Below, piece after piece: positions 32,065-40,679 of a DNA stretch of 64,000 nucleotides. Source of the stretch: Parageobacillus sp. KH3-4 (GTDB lineage Bacteria; Bacillota; Bacilli; Bacillales; Anoxybacillaceae); assembly GCF_022846435.1 (NCBI RefSeq), contig NZ_AP025627.1, forward strand, positions 2,948,001 through 3,012,000. Direction: 5' to 3'. The notes beneath the pieces are model-generated. The model had not been told where the DNA came from. It searched no databases and worked only from the letters and a program-made list of their open reading frames with translations. A program made the translations under genes and the position numbers. Within the stretch, counting starts at the first letter, position 1, and each line of letters starts with the position of its first letter.

Positions 32065-32569
32065 TCGCCTTTCTCACCTCATTCATTAACCAATGTAAAT
32101 AGCTTTCTTCATCGTCGATAGAAAATAAAGGATATGGAATAAAAGACAATTGTGAAAGAGATTCCCACGCAATTACGGCGATAATATTGGAGAGCTGTGA
32201 CAGCGAATCCCAATCGTCCTTGCTTCGCAGCATGACCACTTTTTTATACTTTTCCTTTTTGTAGCCTTCGACAAGCACGAAGTCAAGCGGCAAAAGCTGA
32301 TATAAGGATAAAATTTGCGCCAGCGACCACGTCGGCTGCCACGCGTGAAGCTCGAGCAGCCCGCCGCCTTCCACCGAAACGGCAACCGCTCCCGCCTGCT
32401 CATGGCGCCTTGAATCCGTATAGGAATCGTTTCTATCGGGATGGCCGCCATGTCCATGGTGCTTCACCGTTCCAACGCGGTATCCTTCCTCGGATGCCGC
32501 TTGCACCCATTTTTCGATAAGCGTCGTTTTGCCGCTATTTTTATAGCCAACAACTTGCCAGACGTTCAT
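32057..32569 (-). CDS. mobB: molybdopterin-guanine dinucleotide biosynthesis adaptor MobB
   Basis: GTP-binding protein that helps MobA attach GMP to the molybdenum cofactor. P-loop GYKNSGKTTL is at about residues 8-17, followed by GTVKHHGHGGH and the DFVLVEGYK switch region. At 170 residues it is normal. It overlaps moeA by 4 bp. The dinucleotide cofactor it supports is the one NarG needs. Confidence 0.94.
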   Translation of the reverse strand: MNVWQVVGYKNSGKTTLIEKWVQAASEEGYRVGTVKHHGHGGHPDRNDSYTDSRRHEQAGAVAVSVEGGGLLELHAWQPTWSLAQILSLYQLLPLDFVLVEGYKKEKYKKVVMLRSKDDWDSLSQLSNIIAVIAWESLSQLSFIPYPLFSIDDEESYLHWLMNEVRKANE

Positions 32570-33825
32570 ATGTCACTTCCTTCTTCATCTTCTAGCAGCC
32601 ATACGTCGACAGTATCGCCTTTCGCAAATCCGCGTGTCCCCCCCGGAAGCACCATCAGCGCATTTGCTTTCGCCAGCGATGTAACAATATTCGATTTATC
32701 CATCCCGACAGGCGTCGCTGTCAACCGGCCATTTTCAACCGCCACGTAACTTCTGACAAACCGGGTAAACGGATTCGGTTTTGGAAAGTCGGCCATCAAT
32801 GTTGCCGTCGCTTTCCGCAAATACGGCTTTGGCGAAAATAGGCGCGTCCGCACGACAGGGCGCACAAACAACTCATATCCGACGTAGCACGCCGATGGAT
32901 TACCAGACAGCCCAAACAACAGCTTTCCATCCAATTGGGCAACGGTCGTCACACTGCCCGGCCGCATCGCCACTTTATTGAACAATACTTCTGCGCCAAG
33001 ACGTTCATAAATGGCCGGCAAATAATCGTAATCTCCAACCGAAACACCGCCCGTTGTAATAAGAAAATCGACTTGCGGCAGCGCCTTTTGTATCGCTGCA
33101 AAACAGGTGTCCACATCATCCGCTAATTTTCCAAAATAGACTGGCTCCGCTCCGCTGCGAACCACTTGCGCTTGAATCATATACGCGTTGCTGTTGCGAA
33201 TTTTGCCGGGGACAAGCGGCTCGGATACGTCGAGCAGCTCACTGCCCGTCGCAAAAATGCCAATTCGCGGTTTTCTCGCCACTTTTACCTCTGCATATCC
33301 GAACGTCGCTAGCAATGCTTGCACGCCCGGATTAATAAACGTTCCTTTCGGGACGAGCACATCCCCTTTTTTCGCATCTTCCCCTTGAAATGAAATGTTA
33401 TCACCTGGTTGAAAGGGGCGTTTGATGGACATATAGGTTTTTCCGTCGCGCTCGTACTGTTTCGCCAATTCCAGCATGACGACCGCATCGCATCCATCCG
33501 GAATTTGCGCTCCCGTCATAATGCGCACCGCTTGAAACGGCTGAACCGTCTTCGCCGCAACTTGTCCCGCTCCAATCGTTTCAATCACTTCAAATTCGAC
33601 TGGATGGTCAATCTTTGCATTTGCGGAGTCAGCTGCACGTATCGCAAAACCGTCATAAGGAGAACGATTGAACGGCGGAACGTCATGGTCTGCGCGCAAT
33701 TCTTCCGCCAAATACCGTCCGTAGGCTTCCTCAAGACGAACCGTTTCCACTTCCCCTTCCCGCGCATATTTCATAACCCTTTCCATCGCTTCCGTCACCG
33801 GAATCGGAGTCCGCTTTTCCACCAT
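32566..33825 (-). CDS. moeA: molybdopterin molybdenumtransferase MoeA
   Basis: Inserts molybdate into adenylated molybdopterin. It shows the DVPPFNRSPYDGFAIR signature (about 53-68), TGAQIPDG, the FATGSELLD and TTGGVSVGDYD motifs, and a C-terminal beta domain. At 419 residues it is of normal length. SD AAGGGAGAG precedes the ATG. It heads the operon moeA-mobB-moaE-moaD-ywiC and starts inside the 3' end of a decayed chemoreceptor gene. Confidence 0.96.
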   Translation of the reverse strand: MVEKRTPIPVTEAMERVMKYAREGEVETVRLEEAYGRYLAEELRADHDVPPFNRSPYDGFAIRAADSANAKIDHPVEFEVIETIGAGQVAAKTVQPFQAVRIMTGAQIPDGCDAVVMLELAKQYERDGKTYMSIKRPFQPGDNISFQGEDAKKGDVLVPKGTFINPGVQALLATFGYAEVKVARKPRIGIFATGSELLDVSEPLVPGKIRNSNAYMIQAQVVRSGAEPVYFGKLADDVDTCFAAIQKALPQVDFLITTGGVSVGDYDYLPAIYERLGAEVLFNKVAMRPGSVTTVAQLDGKLLFGLSGNPSACYVGYELFVRPVVRTRLFSPKPYLRKATATLMADFPKPNPFTRFVRSYVAVENGRLTATPVGMDKSNIVTSLAKANALMVLPGGTRGFAKGDTVDVWLLEDEEGSDI

Positions 33826-33845
33826 GCTTTTCTCTCCCTTTCTTA

Positions 33846-34272
33846 TTAATGGTTGCCGCGATATCCATTATTTTACTTTTTACATCAGAAGAGCAAGCAA
33901 ACTGCCAAAGAAAGCAAGTTTTTATTGGTCCATCCGCACTACTGATGACTGCCAAGTTCACTACATGCCTCGCAGATTTTACGAAAACCTTCCCTTGTTC
34001 TTGTTCAAGTAAAAGAGCAGAAGCTTCGCATGAAATTTTACTTAATGTATTGATATTATCAACCTTTTCCTTTATTCTTTCAACTAATTCGCCCAAAGCA
34101 TGATGTTGACCGCTGGCAACCTTATGTGCTGAATCGTTTGCTAAATTCTATAAAAATCATCCATCGATCAACATCTGCATTCATTTCCTTTTTTTCGGCA
34201 AACTTCTTCCAAACGGCATTTGAACAGTTGATTTCCGCTTTCCAGCTGCTCCACCTTCAACAGCCGGAACAT
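33846..34272 (-). pseudogene. decayed methyl-accepting chemotaxis-like gene
   Basis: Reading leftward from an ATG at 34270-34272 (SD GATGGGGG) gives a coiled-coil start (MFRLLKVEQLESGNQLFK). A frameshift at an A7 run then moves the frame to ADVDRWMIFIEFSKRF, and a second shift leads to SAHKVASGQHHALGELVERI, then EASALLLEQEQGKVFVKSAR and HVVNLAVISSAD. These echo the chemoreceptor tip ([24 protein letters not shown] in intact proteins, not present here intact). Two shifts and a degraded tip make it non-functional. It was probably a short soluble sensor. Confidence 0.65.
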
Positions 34273-34333
34273 CCCCCATCCCTTCTTTCCTTCTTCCTTA
34301 TTTTTTATTGTACAGAAACGAAACAAAGTTAGT

Positions 34334-34349
34334 TGTGATATTCATCACA
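34334..34349. promoter_or_regulatory. Fnr-type box upstream of ric (distal)
   Basis: TGTGA-TATTCA-TCACA, perfect half-sites; about 140 bp upstream of the ric start. Confidence 0.8.
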
Positions 34350-34400
34350 TTTATTCATTCCTTTCCTAACTCGATTTGTTCAAAATTGATGCAATTTATA

Positions 34401-34416
34401 TGTGATGCATATCACA
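34401..34416. promoter_or_regulatory. Fnr-type box upstream of ric (proximal)
   Basis: TGTGA-TGCATA-TCACA, perfect half-sites; 67 bp from the distal box and about 70 bp before the ric ATG. Confidence 0.85.
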
Positions 34417-34482
34417 ACATTCAAATCGGAAACGAAATATGCTTAAGTTGTAACGATTTATACAAGGATGGAGGCGCCGATT

Positions 34483-35196
34483 ATGGAAAAACGATTTACA
34501 GAACAATCGATCATCGGTGATATCGTAACACAATTTCCAAAAGCAAGCGATATTTTCCGATCATACAAAATCGATTTTTGCTGCGGCGGGCAGCGCCCGT
34601 TAAAAGAAGCAATCGAAGAACGAAATTTGGATGGCGAAGCAATATTAGAGCAACTAAATACGCTTTATTCGAAATCGCTTGAAAAAGACGAAAAAAATTG
34701 GTCGGAAGCGTCTTACAGCGAACTGATCGACCATATTATTGCAAAACATCACCGCTACTTGGCGGAAGAACTTCCACAGCTTAGCCCTTACGTGACAAAA
34801 GTGCTCCGTGTTCACGGAGCAAACCATCCGCATCTAGCACAAGTTCATAAGTTGTTTAACAAACTGAAAACAGAGCTCGAACAGCATACGATCAAAGAAG
34901 AAACTTACGCTTTTCCGCTTATTTTGCGTTTTGAAAAAACTCCGACTCCGGAAAACAGAAAAACGGCGCAGCAAGCGATCCGTGAACTTGTCGATGAACA
35001 TGACTCCGCTGGCGATATCATCAAAACGCTTCGCAAGATTACGAATGACTTTGCACCGCCAGAAGATGCATGCCGAACATATCGTCTTGTCTATCATCGA
35101 TTAGAAGCGCTTGAGAAAGATTTATTGGAACATATCCATTTGGAAAATAACATTTTATTCCCTCGCGTCCTTAACGAGACAAAAACGTCCCGGTAA
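34483..35196 (+). CDS. ric: iron-sulfur cluster repair di-iron protein Ric (ScdA/YtfE)
   Basis: Repairs Fe-S clusters damaged by nitric oxide or peroxide. It has an N-terminal ScdA-N domain with IDFCCGGQRPL (C33-C34), then a hemerythrin-like four-helix domain with iron ligands in DHIIAKHHRYL, HGANHPHLAQVH, EQHTIKEE, VDEHDSAG and HIHLENNILFPR. At 237 residues it is of family length. SD GGAGG precedes the ATG by 9 bases. Two Fnr boxes upstream suggest induction under anaerobiosis or NO, which fits a cell running NirK. Confidence 0.94.
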   Translation: MEKRFTEQSIIGDIVTQFPKASDIFRSYKIDFCCGGQRPLKEAIEERNLDGEAILEQLNTLYSKSLEKDEKNWSEASYSELIDHIIAKHHRYLAEELPQLSPYVTKVLRVHGANHPHLAQVHKLFNKLKTELEQHTIKEETYAFPLILRFEKTPTPENRKTAQQAIRELVDEHDSAGDIIKTLRKITNDFAPPEDACRTYRLVYHRLEALEKDLLEHIHLENNILFPRVLNETKTSR

Positions 35197-35205
35197 ACAA
35201 ACAAT

Positions 35206-35241
35206 AACCGGATTGCTCAACATAAGAGCAAATCCGGTTTA
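35206..35241. terminator. terminator between ric and moaA
   Basis: Stem AACCGGATTGCTC / GAGCAAATCCGGTT (one bulge) with a T-rich tail on the plus strand, between convergent genes. Confidence 0.75.
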
Positions 35242-35242
35242 T

Positions 35243-36265
35243 TTATCCGCCAATATAAGACATTTCAATTTTTTTCCGCGTTTTTGCCGTTTGCTCTGTC
35301 CGTTCGTCGGAGTAGCGGTCCGTCCGCGTATGCCACGTTGATGCAATAATATTTTTAATCTCCTCTTTATCCGCCCCAGAACGCAGCTTTTCTTTCAATG
35401 ATACACCGCTTGTGGCAAACAAACATGTATACAGCGTGCCATCGGCGGAAATACGCGCTCGCGTGCAGCTGCGGCAAAACGATTCCGTCACCGAAGCGAT
35501 AAACCCGACTTCCACGTTCGTGCCGACGTAGCGGTAGCGGCTTGCCACCTCGCCAAAGTAAGCTTTTTCCACCGGCTCCAGCGGATGCATTTGCTGCAAA
35601 AGTTCATATATTTCTTTTTTCGTGACGACATGGGAAAAATCCCAACCGTTTGTCGTGCCAACGTCCATAAATTCGATAAAGCGAAGCGTAATGCCCCGTT
35701 CCTTGAAATAAGAAGCCATCGGGATAATTTGCGAATCGTTCATGCCTTTTTTCACAACCATGTTCACTTTTACACCAAGACCTGCCTTCTCGGCTGCTTC
35801 AATTCCTTTCAACACCGGCTTGACCCCGACGCCAACCCCGTTCATTTTTTTAAACACTTCGTCATCAAGCGCGTCCAAACTGACGTTGACACGCTTCAGT
35901 CCCGCCTCTTTCAAACGTTTGGCCCATTTCACTAAATGAATCCCATTCGTTGTAAGGGCAATATCGCGGATGCCGGGAATGCGCATCAATCGCTCAATGA
36001 ATACGTCCAAGTCACGGCGCAGCAATGGTTCTCCCCCTGTGATGCGGATTTTTTCCACGCCAAGTTCTGCAAAAATTTTCGCAAGCAACGTCATTTCCTC
36101 GATCGTTAATAATTCGTCTTCACGCAAAAAACGGAAATTCGGGCCAAAAATTTCTGCCGGCATGCAATATACACAGCGGAAATTACATTGGTCTGTCACA
36201 GAAATGCGCAAATCGCGAAGCGGACGGTTCCATTGGTCGACGATCACCGATTCTCTTGTGTCCAT
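35243..36265 (-). CDS. moaA: GTP 3',8-cyclase MoaA
   Basis: Radical SAM enzyme for the first step of molybdenum cofactor synthesis. The N-terminal cluster is in [11 protein letters not shown] (CxxxCxxC), the second [4Fe-4S] site in [20 protein letters not shown], and the C-terminus ends with the conserved GG (MSYIGG). The start is the ATG 8 bases after AAAGGAG, giving 340 residues. It lies 15 bp after modB, so the two are likely co-transcribed. Confidence 0.96.
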   Translation of the reverse strand: MDTRESVIVDQWNRPLRDLRISVTDQCNFRCVYCMPAEIFGPNFRFLREDELLTIEEMTLLAKIFAELGVEKIRITGGEPLLRRDLDVFIERLMRIPGIRDIALTTNGIHLVKWAKRLKEAGLKRVNVSLDALDDEVFKKMNGVGVGVKPVLKGIEAAEKAGLGVKVNMVVKKGMNDSQIIPMASYFKERGITLRFIEFMDVGTTNGWDFSHVVTKKEIYELLQQMHPLEPVEKAYFGEVASRYRYVGTNVEVGFIASVTESFCRSCTRARISADGTLYTCLFATSGVSLKEKLRSGADKEEIKNIIASTWHTRTDRYSDERTEQTAKTRKKIEMSYIGG

Positions 36266-36279
36266 GCCGCTTTCTCCTT

Positions 36280-36936
36280 TCAATTAGACTTAAAGCTTGT
36301 CGCACATAATAATAAGAAAAATGACAACACCATTGTCACCGCAACCCACGCCCATGCCAAATTCATTTCCCCCGATTCAATTGCTATGTAAATTGCTGTC
36401 GGAATCGTTTGTGTCTTCCCAGGGATATTTCCGGCGAACATCAATGTAGCGCCGAATTCGCCAAGACTTCGGGCAAAAGCCAAAACCGCCCCGGAAATAA
36501 GCGCTCTTTTCGCAAGCGGAATCGATATATGCCAAAAAACTTGATATTCATTTGCCCCATCGATGCGCGCCGCTCCCTCAATCATTTCATCGATTGCTTC
36601 CAATCCCGCCTTTGCTGATTGGTACATGAGCGGGAAAGAAACGACGCTAGAGGCGATGACCGCCGCGTACCATGTAAACATAATCGGCGCGTGAAACAAA
36701 GCTTCAATTCCCTTTCCGATCACGCTGTTTTTTCCAAACAGAATAATTAACAAGAAGCCAACGACCGATGGCGGAAGCACAAGCGGCAGCATCAGCAACG
36801 TTTCGATCACGATTTTTCCTCTAAACCGGCGGCGCGCCATCCATTTCGCGATAACAATCCCAAAAAAGAAGACGATGACTTCGGAAACGAATGCCACTTT
36901 TATCGACAGCCAAACCGGTGACCAAAACTCTGTCAT
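36280..36936 (-). CDS. modB: molybdate ABC transporter permease ModB
   Basis: Membrane subunit of the molybdate importer (218 aa, five to six TM helices). It carries the EAA loop [25 protein letters not shown] and the ModB-type ending [21 protein letters not shown]. The ATG with SD AAAGAGG was chosen; the longer frame adds 20 unsupported residues. No modA (binding protein) or modC (ATPase) is present nearby. It is co-directional with moaA and has an Fnr box 65 bp upstream. Confidence 0.9.
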   Translation of the reverse strand: MTEFWSPVWLSIKVAFVSEVIVFFFGIVIAKWMARRRFRGKIVIETLLMLPLVLPPSVVGFLLIILFGKNSVIGKGIEALFHAPIMFTWYAAVIASSVVSFPLMYQSAKAGLEAIDEMIEGAARIDGANEYQVFWHISIPLAKRALISGAVLAFARSLGEFGATLMFAGNIPGKTQTIPTAIYIAIESGEMNLAWAWVAVTMVLSFFLLLCATSFKSN

Positions 36937-37000
36937 CCCAAAAAACCTCTTTCCATATCGCTCATTTTTATTCACTATACAAAAAAAATAAGACAAATGT

Positions 37001-37016
37001 TGTGACGTTACTCACA
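37001..37016. promoter_or_regulatory. Fnr-type box between modB and fnr (modB-proximal)
   Basis: TGTGA-CGTTAC-TCACA, perfect half-sites, centred about 72 bp upstream of the modB start. Confidence 0.85.
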
Positions 37017-37067
37017 TTGTATCATAATAAACGTGAAAACAGTTTTAGAAAATACTTGTGACATCAT

Positions 37068-37083
37068 TGTGACAATCATCACA
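37068..37083. promoter_or_regulatory. Fnr-type box upstream of fnr (distal)
   Basis: TGTGA-CAATCA-TCACA, perfect half-sites; about 95 bp before the fnr start codon. An extra TGTGA half-site lies just upstream. Confidence 0.82.
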
Positions 37084-37095
37084 AATATAGCAAAA

Positions 37096-37111
37096 TGTGA
37101 TTTTTATCACA
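37096..37111. promoter_or_regulatory. Fnr-type box upstream of fnr (proximal)
   Basis: TGTGA-TTTTTA-TCACA, perfect half-sites, 28 bp from the preceding box; it implies autoregulation of fnr. Confidence 0.85.
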
Positions 37112-37170
37112 ACAATATTGACCCGCCATTTCCTACAATAGAAATAACGGCAAACTACCGAGGTGAGAAT

Positions 37171-37881
37171 ATGGTTGCAGTCAAAACATTAGACAACCAC
37201 GACCGTTTTGCGCATTTGCGGGAATTGGTCCGTTCCGCGAAGCATACAGTCAAAATGCGGAAAGGAACGTTTTTATTCCAAGAAGGGATGGACGCAGCTG
37301 AACTATATCTTATTCTTTCAGGCAAAGTGCAAATAAGTAAAATTGGCGCCGACGGAAAAGAGATGTGTTTTCGCATTTGCGGCCCTGGAGAAATTATCGG
37401 CGAGCTAACATTGTTTACAGCAGAACCTCGCTATTTATTAACAGCAAAAGTGATCGAAGATGGCGAAGTAGCAGCCATTAAAAAAGATGATTTAGAGCAG
37501 CAGCTCTTAACCAACCCTGCGCTTACCTATGAATATATGCAGTGGGTTAGCATGCACGCGCGGCGGACGCAAACAAAATTTCGCGATTTAATTATGCATG
37601 GCAAAAAAGGAGCGCTGTATTCCACGCTTATCCGCATGTGCAACAGCTATGGCGTCAAGCTGGATAACGGAAGCATCCTCATCGACTTAACGCTGAAAAA
37701 CCAAGATTTGGCCAACTTTTGCGGCACCACCCGCGAAAGCGTCAACCGCATGCTAAACGCGTTAAAGCAGCAAGGCGTTCTTTCCATTAAAAAAGGAAAA
37801 ATTACGATCCACGACCTCGACTATTTAAAGCAGGAAATTCAATGCGAAAACTGTCCGGTGGATATTTGTTGCATTGAATAA
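37171..37881 (+). CDS. fnr: anaerobic regulator Fnr (Bacillus type)
   Basis: Oxygen-sensing Crp-family activator of nitrate respiration. It has a cyclic-nucleotide-binding fold (residues about 30-140) and a winged HTH (DLANFCGTTRESVNRMLNALKQQG). The cluster cysteines are at the C-terminus, C225, C228 and C233/C234 (CENCPVDICC), as in B. subtilis Fnr, unlike the N-terminal set of E. coli FNR. The start is the ATG after GAGGTGAG, giving 236 residues. It is divergent from modB, with three Fnr boxes in the shared region. Confidence 0.95.
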   Translation: MVAVKTLDNHDRFAHLRELVRSAKHTVKMRKGTFLFQEGMDAAELYLILSGKVQISKIGADGKEMCFRICGPGEIIGELTLFTAEPRYLLTAKVIEDGEVAAIKKDDLEQQLLTNPALTYEYMQWVSMHARRTQTKFRDLIMHGKKGALYSTLIRMCNSYGVKLDNGSILIDLTLKNQDLANFCGTTRESVNRMLNALKQQGVLSIKKGKITIHDLDYLKQEIQCENCPVDICCIE

Positions 37882-37922
37882 AAACACCCCTCCTTTTCGA
37901 ATGGAAAAGGAGGGGTGTTTTT
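37881..37922. terminator. bidirectional terminator between fnr and narI
   Basis: A 15-bp or longer stem (ACACCCCTCCTTTTC / GAAAAGGAGGGGTGT) with A- and T-runs at either end. Confidence 0.92.
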
Positions 37923-38613
37923 AAATCTTCTTTGCACGCATGCGGCGATATACAACATAATGTCTATTTAAATACGTCAGCGGAACGCTCCAAACATGGA
38001 CAAGACGGGTAAACGGCCAGATGCCAAACAGCAATAAGGCGGTAATAATATGAATTTGGAATCCTAACGGGGCATCGCTTACCAGTTGGGGCAGCGGCCG
38101 AAACGTTAAAATGCCTCGGAACCATGGGCCAATCGTATCGCGATAATCAAACGTTCCTCCCGTAGCGGTATATCCTACTGTATTGGTAAATCCCGTTAAA
38201 ATGACGATGGTTAACAGAAACAATGCAAGGAAATCACTTTTGCTGCTGTTGCGGAAAATACGACGAACGCTTAACCTCCGCCATAGCATCAACAGAACGC
38301 CGATGACCGTCGCGACCCCAGCTGCGCCGCCGAACCAAACCGCCCCGAAGTGATACATCTCATCCGTAATTCCGATTGTTTCATAAAATGGTTTTGGCAC
38401 CAGTATCCCAGCTACGTGACCGAAAAAAACAAATATAATTCCCCAATGAAAAAGAATACTTCCCCATCGCAGCCGTCTGCTTTCAAGAAACTCACTTGAT
38501 TTTGCCGACCAGCCAAATTGATCTGTATTATAACGGTAAATATGACCAACGACAAATAACGTAAGCATGAGATACGGATAAATTACCCAAAGAAATTGAT
38601 CAAGTAAACTCAT
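37921..38613 (-). CDS. narI: respiratory nitrate reductase gamma subunit NarI
   Basis: Membrane cytochrome b that oxidises menaquinol and passes electrons to NarH. Five TM helices carry the histidine heme ligands (VVGHIYRYN, FHWGIIFVFFGHVAG, QIHIITALLLFGIWPFTRLVHVW). At 230 residues it matches the family. The start is the ATG after GGAGG. It is the last gene of the nar operon, 28 bp after narJ. Confidence 0.95.
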   Translation of the reverse strand: MSLLDQFLWVIYPYLMLTLFVVGHIYRYNTDQFGWSAKSSEFLESRRLRWGSILFHWGIIFVFFGHVAGILVPKPFYETIGITDEMYHFGAVWFGGAAGVATVIGVLLMLWRRLSVRRIFRNSSKSDFLALFLLTIVILTGFTNTVGYTATGGTFDYRDTIGPWFRGILTFRPLPQLVSDAPLGFQIHIITALLLFGIWPFTRLVHVWSVPLTYLNRHYVVYRRMRAKKI

Positions 38614-38641
38614 CGGGCGTCCTCCATTCATGTTCGTATTT

Positions 38642-39172
38642 TTAAGAAGCTTTTTTCTCCTCTAAAAATGCAACGATTCCTGTTACACAACCATTCATGA
38701 CAAGATAATACGGATTATTCGCTAATTTTAGTTCCTCTGCAATTTTATCAATGGTTGTTTTATGAATAAGAAGCATCCTCTTTGCATGCTCTTCGGGAGC
38801 GACAGACGCAAATTCTAAAACGACTGGCAAATAGTCTGGCAGCTCCTCATCCAATAGATCGAAACCGGCGTTGCGAAACTCTTCTTTTAGTTTTAAAAAG
38901 GCTTGGCCGCGCTCTTTCTGATCGCCAAATAGATGATAAGTTAAATACATTGTGGTTTTATCGCTAAAATCAAACGTATTCACATATATTTCGCATAACG
39001 TCTCTATTTCGTTTGTCGTTAAATAGTCCAGAAACTGCATAAACAGTTTCCCGACGCTTTCATTGCTTAGCGAAGAAATTTCATGGAATAATTGTTCATC
39101 ACCGATCCACTCTTGTTCCGGGTACTGCAGCAAAATCGAAGCGATTTTAAAAATTTTCCGGTGCTCTTCCAT
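38642..39172 (-). CDS. narJ: nitrate reductase assembly chaperone NarJ
   Basis: Cytosolic TorD-family chaperone that holds NarGH until cofactor insertion and membrane docking. The helical 176-residue product starts MEEHRKIFKIASILLQYPEQEW and has the typical YLTYHLFGDQKERGQAFLKL segment. The start with SD GGAGTG lies inside the narH 3' end (26-bp overlap), so translation is coupled. A longer frame has no SD. Confidence 0.92.
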   Translation of the reverse strand: MEEHRKIFKIASILLQYPEQEWIGDEQLFHEISSLSNESVGKLFMQFLDYLTTNEIETLCEIYVNTFDFSDKTTMYLTYHLFGDQKERGQAFLKLKEEFRNAGFDLLDEELPDYLPVVLEFASVAPEEHAKRMLLIHKTTIDKIAEELKLANNPYYLVMNGCVTGIVAFLEEKKAS

Positions 39173-40679
39173 CGATATCACTCCAATAAAATTGATGAAA
39201 GTTTTCCGCGTCATATCCCGAACAGCCGGAACAAGATTCCATAAATTCATAACCGACTGCTCCTTGTCCGTAAAACATATTGTCTGCCTTCTCGCGATGC
39301 GAAGATGGAATCACATAGCGGTCGGAATATTTCGCAACAGCGGAAAGCTTGTACATTTCTTTCACCGTATGTTCATCCATTCCCACTTTATCTAATATGC
39401 TCTTATCCGGTTCTTTCCCCAAGTTCACGGCGCGCATATAACTTCGCATCGCCACCATTTTTTTCAACACCGCGCGAATCACTTCCGTATCTCCTGCTGC
39501 AAGCAAGTTCGCCAAATATTCAATCGGAATGCGCATTTGATCAATCGCTGGAAAAATGACGTGAGCATTAATGTCGTCCAATCCGCCGTCAAATGCTCCC
39601 ATGATTGGGCTTAGCGGCGGAATATACCAAACCATTGGCAATGTGCGATACTCAGGATGAAGCGGAAGCGCAATTTTTTGTTCCACCGCCAATTTGTAAA
39701 CCGGGGAGCGTTGTGCCGCTTCAATCCAATCATCGGTATATCCTGCTTCACGCGCCGCTTTGATCACTTCCGGATCATACGGATTAAGAAATACATCTAA
39801 GTGGGCTTGATATAAATCTTTTTCATCCTTAACCGAAGCAGCAGCCTCCACTTTATCTAGGTCATAAAAAACAATGCCGATATAGCGGAGCCGCCCGACG
39901 CATGTTTCTGAACAGATCGTCGGCTGACCGGTCTCAATGCGTGGAAAACAAAATGTACATTTTTCCGCTTTATGTGTTTTCCAATTAAAATACACTTTTT
40001 TATACGGGCATCCCGTCATACAAAAACGCCAGCTTCGGCACGCATCATGATCGACGAGCACAATGCCGTCTTCATCCCGTTTATAAATGGCGCCCGATGG
40101 ACAGGAGGAAACACAAGGCGGATTTAAGCAATGCTCGCAAATACGCGGCAAATACATCATAAACGTTTGCTCAAATTCGAACTTTACTTTCTCTTCAATG
40201 CCTTTTATGTTCGGATCGCGTTTTCCTGTTTCATATACTCCCGCCAAGTCGTCTTCCCAGTTCGGCCCCCACGTAATTTCCATATATTCACCTGTCAGCT
40301 GCGATTTTGGTCTGGCAACAGGCTGATGTTGTTTTTCCGGGCTGTTAATTAAATTTTCATAGTCATATGTCCAAGGCTCATAATAATCGTCAATCGGGGT
40401 CATGTCCGGATTATAGAAAATATTTAGCAGTTTATTCACCCGGCCGCCGGCACGCAGCTCGAGCTTCCCGTCTTTGAGCACCCATCCGCCTTTACGTAAA
40501 TCTTGATTCTCCCACTCTTTCGGGTAACCGATTCCCGGTTTTGTTTCTACGTTGTTCCACCACATGTACTCCGCTCCGGGACGATTCGTCCACGTATTAT
40601 TGCATGTAATGCTGCATGTATGGCAGCCGATGCATTTATCTAAATTCATCACCATCCCAAATTGTGCCCTAATCCTCAA
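39147..40679 (-). CDS. narH: respiratory nitrate reductase beta subunit NarH
   Basis: Electron-transfer subunit with three [4Fe-4S] clusters and one [3Fe-4S] cluster. The cysteine sets are CIGCHTCSITC, CEHCLNPPCVSSCPSG, ACRSWRFCMTGCPYKK (Trp in place of one Cys, the NarH hallmark of the 3Fe cluster) and CTFCFPRIETGQPTIC. At 510 residues it is normal. It starts with a TTG at 40679, 9 bases after GAGGAAG and 11 bp inside narG; the next ATG (codon 9) would cut the first beta strand. Confidence 0.95.
   Translation of the reverse strand: MRIRAQFGMVMNLDKCIGCHTCSITCNNTWTNRPGAEYMWWNNVETKPGIGYPKEWENQDLRKGGWVLKDGKLELRAGGRVNKLLNIFYNPDMTPIDDYYEPWTYDYENLINSPEKQHQPVARPKSQLTGEYMEITWGPNWEDDLAGVYETGKRDPNIKGIEEKVKFEFEQTFMMYLPRICEHCLNPPCVSSCPSGAIYKRDEDGIVLVDHDACRSWRFCMTGCPYKKVYFNWKTHKAEKCTFCFPRIETGQPTICSETCVGRLRYIGIVFYDLDKVEAAASVKDEKDLYQAHLDVFLNPYDPEVIKAAREAGYTDDWIEAAQRSPVYKLAVEQKIALPLHPEYRTLPMVWYIPPLSPIMGAFDGGLDDINAHVIFPAIDQMRIPIEYLANLLAAGDTEVIRAVLKKMVAMRSYMRAVNLGKEPDKSILDKVGMDEHTVKEMYKLSAVAKYSDRYVIPSSHREKADNMFYGQGAVGYEFMESCSGCSGYDAENFHQFYWSDIDGRAPENF

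Noticed and set aside
31648-32121. Overlapping plus-strand ORFs antisense to moaE
   Set aside because: Shadows of the moaE/mobB frames; no initiation signals.
33731-34096. 121-codon minus-strand ORF as an intact gene
   Set aside because: It starts at a TTG without SD, overlaps moeA by about 95 bp, and matches only the degraded middle of a chemoreceptor; annotated as a pseudogene instead.
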